Below the pieces are notes generated by a model, which saw nothing but the letters and a program-made list of their open reading frames with translations, searched no databases and was not told the DNA's origin. This document shows positions 7,091 through 14,442 of a stretch of DNA of 23,392 bases, in pieces (position 1 is the first letter of the stretch; each line of letters begins with the position of its first letter). The translations under genes and the position numbers were made by a program. This DNA comes from Prevotella sp. (GTDB lineage: Bacteria > Bacteroidota > Bacteroidia > Bacteroidales > Bacteroidaceae): assembly GCA_017632825.1 (NCBI GenBank), contig JAGBQP010000124.1:1-23392 (forward strand), read 5' to 3'.

Positions 7091-8656
7091 ATGGCAATTA
7101 AGAAAAGACCTGTCTCTCCCCGCCAGAAGATGATCAACCTGATGTACGTCGTGTTGATGGCGATGCTGGCATTGAACGTCTCGAACGAGGTGCTCAATGG
7201 TTTCTCGATTGTCGAGGAGAGCCTGAATCGTACGACGGGTAACTCCATCAAGGAGAACGAGGCCATCTATGAGGACTTTGAGGCACAGATGAAGGCCAAT
7301 CCCAACAAGACCAAGGAGTGGTATGACAAGGCCCTTCAGGTAAAGCAGATGAGTGATTCGTTGTATAATCTCGCTGCCGACTTGAAACTTGCGATTGTTC
7401 AGGAGGCTGATGGCAAGGATGGCGATGTGAAGAATATACGAAATAAGGAAGATCAGGAACCTGCCAATCATGTCATGCTGGCTCCCGGAACTGGTCGCGG
7501 GCAATACCTCTTCAATGCTATCAACTCCTTCCGTGAGCGTATGCTGCGGATGGTTCCTGATGAGAAGCAGCGCAAGATTATTGCCAGCAATCTGACGACG
7601 GAGATTCCAAAGAACGCCCATACGATGGGCAAGAACTGGCAGGAGTATATGTTTGAGTCGATGCCCGCCGCTGCTGCCGTCACTTTGTTGTCGAAGTTGC
7701 AGAGCGACGTACGTTATGCCGAGGGCGAGGTGTTGCATACGCTGGTACAGAATATTGACGTCAAGGATATCCGCGTGAACGCTTTGGAAGCGTTTGTTAT
7801 CCCTAATTCGCAGACCATCGTTCGTGGTGATAAGTTCTCGGCACATATTGTGATGGCTGCTGTCGATACTACCCAGATACCCGACATTTATATTGGTAAT
7901 CAGAAGATGACGCTGCGCGATAATCTCTATGAGCGTATCTGTGGTACTACTGGTGACTTTACGCTGGCTGGACATATCGAGACCGTCAATGGCAGTGGCG
8001 ATAAGATTCGTCGAGACTTCTCACAGAAGTACACCGTTGTGGACCCCTCAGCTACCGTCAGTGCCGACCTCATGAATGTGCTCTATGCAGGTTATAACAA
8101 CCCTTTGAGCATCAGTGTACCGGGTGTTCCTCTTAATAAGATTTCGGCCTCGATGAGTTCCGGTACGTTGCAGCCCGTCGGCCCCGGCCGATACATTGCC
8201 CGTCCGTCGCAGGTCGGTCAGAATGTGACCATCACCGTTACCTCTACCAATACAGGACGTCCGCAGCAGATGGGCCAATTCTCTTTCCGTGTACGTAAGT
8301 TGCCTGACCCGACGGCTTATATCCCTGTTAAGGACGAGCAGGGTAATAGCGACCGCTTCAAAGGCGGTAATATGTCAAAGCAGGAACTGATGTCGGCTGA
8401 AAGCATTGGTGCCGCCATTGACGACGGTATCCTTGATATCAGTTTCAGGGTTGTATCATTCAAGGTCGTCTTCTACGACAATCTAGGTAATGCAGTGCCT
8501 ATTGCCAGCGACGGCGCCCACTTCTCAGCCCGACAGAAGGAGAACTTCCGTAAGCTGACGCGTAACCGCCGTTTCTATATCTCGGAGGTCGTGGTTGTCG
8601 GTCCTGATGGCATCCAGCGTACGCTGAAGACCTCGATGGAGGTGATTGTCAAGTAG
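7091..8656 (+). CDS. gldM: T9SS motor/shaft protein GldM/PorM
   Basis: The protein has 521 residues. A short cytoplasmic start (MAIKKRPVSPRQK) leads into one transmembrane helix (about 14-32, MINLMYVVLMAMLALNVSN). A long periplasmic part follows. The conserved segment EVLNGFSIVEESLNRT lies next to the helix, and the rest should fold into the four elongated domains known for GldM/PorM. Recognisable pieces are LVQNIDVKDIRVNALEAFVI near 220, YNNPLSISVPGVP near 335 and the final domain ending RTLKTSMEVIVK. GldM dimers span the periplasm and pass rotation or torque from GldL to the GldK/GldN ring. The gene is full length, in order between gldL and gldN, with 48 bases to gldN. Confidence 0.96.
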   Translation: MAIKKRPVSPRQKMINLMYVVLMAMLALNVSNEVLNGFSIVEESLNRTTGNSIKENEAIYEDFEAQMKANPNKTKEWYDKALQVKQMSDSLYNLAADLKLAIVQEADGKDGDVKNIRNKEDQEPANHVMLAPGTGRGQYLFNAINSFRERMLRMVPDEKQRKIIASNLTTEIPKNAHTMGKNWQEYMFESMPAAAAVTLLSKLQSDVRYAEGEVLHTLVQNIDVKDIRVNALEAFVIPNSQTIVRGDKFSAHIVMAAVDTTQIPDIYIGNQKMTLRDNLYERICGTTGDFTLAGHIETVNGSGDKIRRDFSQKYTVVDPSATVSADLMNVLYAGYNNPLSISVPGVPLNKISASMSSGTLQPVGPGRYIARPSQVGQNVTITVTSTNTGRPQQMGQFSFRVRKLPDPTAYIPVKDEQGNSDRFKGGNMSKQELMSAESIGAAIDDGILDISFRVVSFKVVFYDNLGNAVPIASDGAHFSARQKENFRKLTRNRRFYISEVVVVGPDGIQRTLKTSMEVIVK

Positions 8657-8669
8657 GAGAAAGGATAGA

Positions 8670-8695
8670 AGTAGTAAAAGGAGTAAGTAGTAAAA
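8670..8695 (+). repeat. Short direct repeat in the gldM-gldN spacer
   Basis: AGTAGTAAAA occurs at 8670-8679 and 8686-8695, with GGAGTA between the copies. The repeat occupies the middle of the 48-base spacer and differs from the repeat in the gldL-gldM spacer. Confidence 0.5.
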
Positions 8696-8704
8696 TGTGA
8701 AGAT

Positions 8705-9766
8705 ATGAAGAGACTATTGTTCTTGTTGATGATAACAATGTTGGCTGGTGCAATGACTGCTCAGCCAAAGAGGAGTCGAGTGCAGGCAACTGTGCAGCAG
8801 GCCCAGCAGACTCAGTCTAAGAAGCAGGGCAGCTCGTCGTCAATGTCGCGCCGTATGCAGATTAGCTATCCTGTCGCCTTGGATGTGCCTGAGGATGTTG
8901 TGTGGCGTCGTGATATTTATCGCGAGATTGACCTAAATGTTGAGGCTAACTCTGGTTTGTATTATCCTGTGCAGCCTATTGACAAGCAGATGAATTTGTT
9001 TACCTATATCTTCAAACTTGCGCAGGGAGGCTATATTTCTGTATATGAGTATTCTACGGCCAATGATGGTCAAGACGATTTCTCAGAGTCGGCTAAAGTA
9101 CCACTGAAGACGGTACTCACCGACCACCATATCTATTTCACGGAGAAAGATGGTAAACTGCAGGTTGACAACAGTGACATTCCCTCACAGGACGTGACTA
9201 AGTACTATCTGAAGGAGAGTGCCTATTATGACCAGGCTAACTCGTCGTTCCACATCAAGGTGCTGGCTCTCTGTCCTATTATGATTGATAAAGACTTTGG
9301 TCCAGAGCCGTTGTTCTGGGTGAAGTATTCCGATTTGGAACCGTTCCTGAGTCGGCAGTCCATCATGACATCAAATGTCAATAACGCTGCCGTCATGTCT
9401 CTTGACGACTATTTTACGCTGAATAAATATCAGGGAACAATATATAAGACCAATAATATGCTTGGCAAGACGCTTAAGCAGTTGGTTAATAGTGACGATC
9501 CGGAGATTTTGTCGGCTGAGCAAAAGCGTATCGAAGCAGAGTTGGAGGCCTTCAAAAATAATATCTTTGGCGATAAGGCCAAGCGCGACTCACTCGATAG
9601 CATTGCCAATAACCATCCGCAGAATCTGAAGGCAGCTGCCAAGGCCAAAAAGACGGCTACAGCTAAGGTGCCAAAGGCTAAGAAGGAGAAGGCAAACCGT
9701 AGCAGCTCCGCTTCGTCGGCAGCTTCGCCAGCCGCTCGTGTCAGCGTGCGTCGCCAGCGCCATTAA
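8705..9766 (+). CDS. gldN: T9SS ring protein GldN/PorN
   Basis: The protein has 353 residues with a signal peptide (MKRLLFLLMITMLAGAMTA before QPKRSRV). A Gln/Lys/Ser-rich linker precedes the GldN core, which starts near VALDVPEDVVWRRDIYREID and has NLFTYIFKLAQGGYISVYEY, LKTVLTDHHIYF and VLALCPIMIDKDFGPEPLFW as family-typical segments. The final 46 residues (308-353) form a Lys/Ala/Ser/Arg-rich tail ending RRQRH, probably disordered and strongly basic. GldN binds GldK in the periplasmic ring and contacts GldM. It completes the porP-gldKLMN cluster. Only a weak CTGCC/GGCAG hairpin follows the stop, so transcription may continue into the next gene. Confidence 0.94.
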   Translation: MKRLLFLLMITMLAGAMTAQPKRSRVQATVQQAQQTQSKKQGSSSSMSRRMQISYPVALDVPEDVVWRRDIYREIDLNVEANSGLYYPVQPIDKQMNLFTYIFKLAQGGYISVYEYSTANDGQDDFSESAKVPLKTVLTDHHIYFTEKDGKLQVDNSDIPSQDVTKYYLKESAYYDQANSSFHIKVLALCPIMIDKDFGPEPLFWVKYSDLEPFLSRQSIMTSNVNNAAVMSLDDYFTLNKYQGTIYKTNNMLGKTLKQLVNSDDPEILSAEQKRIEAELEAFKNNIFGDKAKRDSLDSIANNHPQNLKAAAKAKKTATAKVPKAKKEKANRSSSASSAASPAARVSVRRQRH

Positions 9767-9846
9767 GCTGCCTGTGGGGTGAAGGCAGATTTCCTTGAAC
9801 CGCGTGTTTGTAGACTCTTAATTGATAAAAACTGATAGATGACGGT

Positions 9847-10503
9847 ATGAGAACAATCGATTTGCTGACCATGAAGCGGTGGATGAAGATGATGGTGCTG
9901 TCATGTGTCGTCTGCCATCTCTCTGTAAGCGAGGTGTCTGCTCAGGTGCGCATTGGCGTAAAGGGTGGATTGGAACTCACACAGATGGAGTTCAGCAGCG
10001 CTGCGCTGCGCGAGTCAAATCGTGCTGGGTTCTATGTCGGCCCACAAGTGAAATTCCAGTTGCCCGTCGTTGGCCTCGGCATAGATGTGGCTGCCCTCTA
10101 TAATCGCCGTAACGTGAAGGTTGAGCACGAGAATCTTACTCAGCAGAGTCTGCTCATTCCTGCTCATATACGCTATGGTGCAAACATCGGAAATGTGTTG
10201 GGCATTTTTCTTTGTGCTGGTCCTCAGCTCAGTTTTAACATCGGCGACGATATTTTCTACTGGCGTGATGAGGAAAGCAATAATAATCAGTACAGTCTTC
10301 AGAACACCCTGCTCAGCATGAACTTTGGCGGCGGAGTTGATATCGGTCCCAATTTGGAGGCTACTATTTATTATAATGTGCCGTTGGGTAAGACGGCAGA
10401 CTTTACTTGGGACCGTTTGGGTACGGAGTTGAAGAACGAGACGTGGCGGCGTGCCAAGTCCAGAATCAATGCTTGGCACATCGCTCTGACCTATTTCTTC
10501 TGA
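9847..10503 (+). CDS. Small outer-membrane beta-barrel protein next to the T9SS core
   Basis: The frame gives 218 residues. ATG 9871 (MKRWMKMMVLSCVVCHLSV) would make a tidier signal peptide, cleaved after SEVSA; the longer start at 9847 cannot be excluded. The mature part reads as about eight amphipathic strands: VRIGVKGGLELTQMEF, AGFYVGPQVKFQLPVVGLGI, LLIPAHIRYGANIG, GIFLCAGPQLSFNIGDD, MNFGGGVDIG and a final WHIALTYFF with a terminal aromatic. This fits the OMP_b-brl_2 (porin-family) type of small barrel, a group that also contains T9SS barrels such as PorT. I cannot claim PorT itself. It begins 80 bases after gldN and 50 bases before priA, so it may be read through from the T9SS operon. Confidence 0.85.
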   Translation: MRTIDLLTMKRWMKMMVLSCVVCHLSVSEVSAQVRIGVKGGLELTQMEFSSAALRESNRAGFYVGPQVKFQLPVVGLGIDVAALYNRRNVKVEHENLTQQSLLIPAHIRYGANIGNVLGIFLCAGPQLSFNIGDDIFYWRDEESNNNQYSLQNTLLSMNFGGGVDIGPNLEATIYYNVPLGKTADFTWDRLGTELKNETWRRAKSRINAWHIALTYFF

Positions 10504-10553
10504 TATTACATTTGTTAGCTTCTCGTAGCATCTGTCATAAATAATCGCTTCTC

Positions 10554-12881
10554 GTGTACGCAGACATTATTCTCCCACTTCCGCTCGATGGTTATTTTAC
10601 TTATGCCGTGCCCAGCTCATTGGCTGGGTTGTGTCGTATGGGGGGCAGGGTGATGGTACCATTTGGACGCAGCAAGACCTATGTCGGGCTGGTGGCTCGC
10701 ATACACAATACAAAACCGGAGGGTTATCAGGTGAAGGATATTCTGCAGGTACTGGACCGCGAGCCCATTCTGCTGCCAACTCAAATGAAGTTGTGGCAGT
10801 GGATAGCTGACTATTATATGTCGCCTATTGGCGATGTATATAAAGCCGCCCTTCCTGCTGGTTTGAAGGCCGAGGAAGGTTATAAACCCAAGACTGAGAT
10901 GTATGTGCGTCTGGCAGCGCCGTTCCGTTCGGAGCAGTCCCTACACATTGCTATCGATATGTTGGCGCGTGCCCCCAAACAGCAGAGTTGTTTCTTGGAC
11001 TACCTGGCCTTGTCAGGTTGGGATCAGCTATCGGCCGACAGTGCTATGACGGATAGCGGTGTTTTGCCATCAGCAGCAGAAATTACCCGCGATGAGCTGA
11101 TGAACCAAGGCCATACATGGCCCATTCTCAGTCAGATTGTGAAGCGTGGGCTCCTGGAGACCTATGAAGTTGAGGTGGGACGACTGAATCATGGTGGCGA
11201 ACCTCATCCAGAGCAAATCAAGCAACTCACGCCACCGCAGGAGCAGGCTTATAATGCGTGCCTGCTTTCCATGATGAAGCATCAGGTGACGCTGCTTCAT
11301 GGCGTTACCTCTAGCGGTAAGACCGAAATATACATACACCTTATTCAGCGCGAAGTGGAGCAGCACCGTCAGGTGCTCTACCTGTTGCCGGAGATTGCTC
11401 TGACAGTCCAGATGATGGATCGCCTGAGGCGTGTTTTCGGCAATCGTCTGGGTATCTACCACTCCAAGTACAGCGATGCCGAACGTGTAGAAATTTGGCA
11501 GAAACAGCTCTCCGGACATCCTTATGATGTCATCCTTGGTGCCCGTAGTGCCGTATTCCTACCTTTTCAGAACCTCGGTCTTGTCATTGTTGACGAGGAG
11601 CATGAGACCAGTTATAAGCAGCAGGACCCTGCGCCCCGCTATCATGCCAGGAGTGCTGCCATCATGATGGCTCAATTGTCGAAGAGTGCGGATAGTCCTG
11701 GTACTGCGCCAGATACCCACAATCTTCCCAAAGTTCTTCTAGGCACAGCAACGCCCTCGCTCGAAAGCTACCATCATGCTAAGACGGGTAAGTACGGTTT
11801 AGTGGAGCTGAAAGAGCGTCATCAGGGAATTGAACTGCCCGCCGTAGAGGTTGTGGACATCCAGGACCTCCGACACCGCAAAATGATGAGCGGTCCTTTC
11901 TCGCCGCTGTTGCTGGCCCGTGTGCGTGAAGCCTTAGCGCGTGGAGAGCAAGCCATTCTGTTTCAGAACCGCCGCGGCTATGCACCGATGCTTGAGTGTA
12001 AACAGTGTGGTTGGGTTCCACGCTGCGAGCATTGCGATGTGTCATTGACGCTCCATCGTTCTATGAGTCAGTTGACGTGCCACTATTGTGGCGCCGTCTA
12101 TCAGGTGCCGTCTGTCTGTCCCTGTTGTGGTAGTGCCGAACTGCGCACCCGGGGGTATGGTACCGAGAAGATTGAGGCAGAGGTGCGCGACATCTTCCCC
12201 GAGGCACGCATCAGCCGCATGGACCTTGATACCACCCGTTCGCGTAATGCCTATGAACGCATCATCAGTGACTTCGGTTCAGGCCGTACTAACCTCCTTA
12301 TTGGTACGCAGATGATTTCCAAGGGTCTCGACTTTGAACGTGTCAGTGTCGTTGGTATCTTAGACGCTGACAGTATGATTAACCAGCCTGACTTCCGTGC
12401 CTATGAGCATGCCTTTATGATGATGGCACAGGTCAGTGGTCGTGCCGGTCGTCGCGGCAAGCGTGGCCTTGTTGTCCTGCAGACGCGCCAGCCACAGTTG
12501 CCCCTTGTCCGCCAGGTTGTCCACAACGACTATGCCGGCCTCTATCACGACCTCTGTGACGAGCGCCTCGCCTTCCGCTATCCCCCTTTCTGTCGCCTGG
12601 TCTATGTCTATCTGAAACACCGTCAGGAAAATGTTGTTGAGGGAGCCTCCTTGATGCTCGGCAGTTGGCTGCGCCAGTGGTTCGGTGCCCGTGTGCTTGG
12701 CCCCGACAAACCCGCTGTTTCTGTTGTCAAGACACTTTCTATCCGGAAACTGATGCTCAAATTGGAACCTACTCTTCATATGGCTGAAGTCCGTAAATAT
12801 CTAACGCTTGCCCAGCGGCAGCTGCTGCAAGACAAACGCTATGCTTCGCTTCAGGTCTATTTTGATGTAGATCCCTTGTGA
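10554..12881 (+). CDS. priA: Primosomal protein N' (replication restart helicase PriA)
   Basis: The protein has 775 residues and starts at GTG 10554; no ATG lies between the upstream in-frame stop at 10542 and this codon. YADIILPLPLDGYFTYAVP is the standard PriA 3'-DNA-binding start. The helicase has Walker A GVTSSGKT (250-257), the DEEH box (347-350), RRGYAPMLEC, QMISKGLDF and QVSGRAGRRG. Eight cysteines between residues 482 and 525 (CKQC, CEHC, CHYC, CPCC) form the two zinc sites used in primosome assembly. PriA reloads the replication fork after collapse. The gene is complete, and priA beside a T9SS cluster has no obvious functional link. A 9-base direct repeat, GCTTCTCGT, occurs at 10518 and again over the start codon at 10547. 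Confidence 0.97.
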   Translation: MYADIILPLPLDGYFTYAVPSSLAGLCRMGGRVMVPFGRSKTYVGLVARIHNTKPEGYQVKDILQVLDREPILLPTQMKLWQWIADYYMSPIGDVYKAALPAGLKAEEGYKPKTEMYVRLAAPFRSEQSLHIAIDMLARAPKQQSCFLDYLALSGWDQLSADSAMTDSGVLPSAAEITRDELMNQGHTWPILSQIVKRGLLETYEVEVGRLNHGGEPHPEQIKQLTPPQEQAYNACLLSMMKHQVTLLHGVTSSGKTEIYIHLIQREVEQHRQVLYLLPEIALTVQMMDRLRRVFGNRLGIYHSKYSDAERVEIWQKQLSGHPYDVILGARSAVFLPFQNLGLVIVDEEHETSYKQQDPAPRYHARSAAIMMAQLSKSADSPGTAPDTHNLPKVLLGTATPSLESYHHAKTGKYGLVELKERHQGIELPAVEVVDIQDLRHRKMMSGPFSPLLLARVREALARGEQAILFQNRRGYAPMLECKQCGWVPRCEHCDVSLTLHRSMSQLTCHYCGAVYQVPSVCPCCGSAELRTRGYGTEKIEAEVRDIFPEARISRMDLDTTRSRNAYERIISDFGSGRTNLLIGTQMISKGLDFERVSVVGILDADSMINQPDFRAYEHAFMMMAQVSGRAGRRGKRGLVVLQTRQPQLPLVRQVVHNDYAGLYHDLCDERLAFRYPPFCRLVYVYLKHRQENVVEGASLMLGSWLRQWFGARVLGPDKPAVSVVKTLSIRKLMLKLEPTLHMAEVRKYLTLAQRQLLQDKRYASLQVYFDVDPL

Positions 12882-12904
12882 TATAGTATTCGCCGACTTT
12901 TCTG

Positions 12905-12961
12905 TTGTATCTCCATGTGATACGATTACGTAGTAATGATAACGGTCGTGGGGAGATACAA
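12905..12961. repeat. Long-loop inverted repeat between priA and the phosphatase gene
   Basis: TTGTATCTCC (12905-12914) pairs perfectly with GGAGATACAA (12952-12961). The flanks (TTTTC and GAAAA) extend the symmetry with small bulges. Inside is a second small pair, ATTAC-gta-GTAAT. No T-run follows on the plus strand, so it is not a standard terminator; it may be a regulatory cruciform or mobile-element remnant. Confidence 0.4.
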
Positions 12962-12978
12962 AGAAAAACAGTCTTTTC

Positions 12979-13010
12979 TTTGGTATTTCGCTCAGTTTGC
13001 ACTATCTTTG
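12979..13010 (+). promoter_or_regulatory. Promoter of the histidine phosphatase gene
   Basis: TTTG (12979-12982), a 20-base spacer and TATCTTTG (13003-13010) match the Bacteroidota consensus exactly. The ATG at 13030 lies about 13 bases after the predicted start of transcription. This rules against the upstream in-frame ATG at 12997, which lies inside the promoter. Confidence 0.8.
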
Positions 13011-13029
13011 TCCCCCAAGAATTGTTACT

Positions 13030-14433
13030 ATGAAAAAGAATCTGCTATGTATGCTAGCCGCTATCCTGCTGTGCGGCAAAGGGCTTCAGGCCCAGACAAA
13101 ACGCTCGGATGACTTTCGGGCGAAGTATGAACTGAAGGAGGTGGTGGTGATGAGCCGCCATAATATCCGTTCGCCGTTGGCATCGGGGGGCGCTGTCCAC
13201 ACAAGGGTGACGCCACACCAATGGTTCACGTGGTCATCGCCAGGCAGTCAGCTGTCGTTACGTGGCGGTGTGTTGGAGACGGAGATGGGACAGTTCTTTC
13301 GCAAATGGGTCGTCAGCGAGGGTCTGCTGCCTGATAACTACCGTCCGGAGGGCGACGAGGTGTTGTTCTATGCCAACTCGCGCCAGCGCACATTTGCTAC
13401 GGCGAAGTATTTCTCCGCAGGTTTCCTGCCTTTTGCCAACGTGGAGATTCTGCATAAGTACGAGGAAGACAAGATGGACCCTGTGTTCACGGCGCAGTTT
13501 ACGAAGATGAACGATGGATACCGGCAGCAGGTTCTGGCTGAGATGAACGCCATGCATGGCGGACCTCAGGCGTGGATGCAGTCTGTGCAGCCTGCGCTGA
13601 CCCTGGTGGAGCAGGTCATCGATATGGCACACTCGCCTGCTGCCGAGAACGACACGACGCACTTCTGGTTTGACGACACGCAGTTTAAGATAGAGAAGGG
13701 TGACGAACCGAAGATGACGGGTGGCTACAAGCTGGCCAACAGTGTGGCTGACGCGCTGGTGCTGCAGTGCTATGAGAGTGAGAGCATGGCGGTCTTCGGT
13801 CATGAGCTGAGCTTGGAGCAGTGGCGGGCCATCTGTGGCATCAAGGAGGTGTACGACGGTCTGCTCTTCACCGCCCACAGCGCTGCCGTGAACCTGGCTT
13901 ATCCGCTGGTGAGCCGCATCCGCGAGGAGCTGCACCACGAGGGACGTAAGTTCACTTTCCTCTGTGGTCACGACTGCAACTTGGCCAGCATAGGAGCTGC
14001 CCTCCGCTTTGTGTACCCGGAGACTGAGCAGGCTTTGGAGCTACACACGCCCATCGGCTCGAAACTGGTGTTCGAGAAATGGAGTGACGGTAAGGAGGAA
14101 TTTGTTGCCATTAACTTGGTGTACCAGTCGGTTGGTGAGTTGCAGCAGCATACGCTGCTCTCACTCGAGGTGCCGCCTGTGGTACTGCCTGTCACTGTAG
14201 AGGGGTTGATTGCCAACGACGACGGTCTCTACCGTTTGGCTGACCTTGACTCCCGTATGGACGAGGCGATGGCGGAGTATGAGGCTATCGAAGATGCCGC
14301 AGCCACTGATATCCCTGTTGTCCACCCGACTGCTACGGAGACTGCCCGTGCCTATACGCTTGCGGGCACTCTAGCTGCTGACGGTTTCCAGGGCATCGTT
14401 GTCGGGCAAGGACAGAAAACGGCGAGACGCTGA
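13030..14433 (+). CDS. Secreted histidine acid phosphatase (branch 2)
   Basis: The protein has 467 residues with a signal peptide (MKKNLLCMLAAILLCGKGLQA before QTK). The catalytic start motif RHNIRSP (43-49) is the RHGxRxP box of branch-2 histidine phosphatases with Asn in place of Gly, and the proton-donor HD motif is GHDCNL (H314-D315). Between them are segments usual for AppA/glucose-1-phosphatase-like enzymes, such as FATAKYFSAGFLP. It should hydrolyse phosphomonoesters (sugar phosphates or phytate are candidates) in the periplasm or outside the cell. After the HD motif comes about 120 residues of extra domain. The last 31 residues (AYTLAGTL, then QGIVVGQGQKTARR) resemble the short C-terminal tails of many exported Prevotella proteins. 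The gene has its own promoter and ends 9 bases from a convergent gene. Confidence 0.88.
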   Translation: MKKNLLCMLAAILLCGKGLQAQTKRSDDFRAKYELKEVVVMSRHNIRSPLASGGAVHTRVTPHQWFTWSSPGSQLSLRGGVLETEMGQFFRKWVVSEGLLPDNYRPEGDEVLFYANSRQRTFATAKYFSAGFLPFANVEILHKYEEDKMDPVFTAQFTKMNDGYRQQVLAEMNAMHGGPQAWMQSVQPALTLVEQVIDMAHSPAAENDTTHFWFDDTQFKIEKGDEPKMTGGYKLANSVADALVLQCYESESMAVFGHELSLEQWRAICGIKEVYDGLLFTAHSAAVNLAYPLVSRIREELHHEGRKFTFLCGHDCNLASIGAALRFVYPETEQALELHTPIGSKLVFEKWSDGKEEFVAINLVYQSVGELQQHTLLSLEVPPVVLPVTVEGLIANDDGLYRLADLDSRMDEAMAEYEAIEDAAATDIPVVHPTATETARAYTLAGTLAADGFQGIVVGQGQKTARR

Positions 14434-14442
14434 GACAACGAC

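Noticed and set aside
7073..7975. A 300-codon minus-strand open frame opposite gldM
   Set aside because: It lies antisense to a strongly conserved gldM and its composition looks like a reverse-frame shadow.
9770..9790. Terminator after gldN
   Set aside because: The CTGCC/GGCAG stem is only 5 bp with an 11-base loop and no T-run, too weak to call.
12997..13029. Upstream ATG start for the phosphatase
   Set aside because: It lies inside a consensus promoter and would precede the signal peptide with 11 extra residues.
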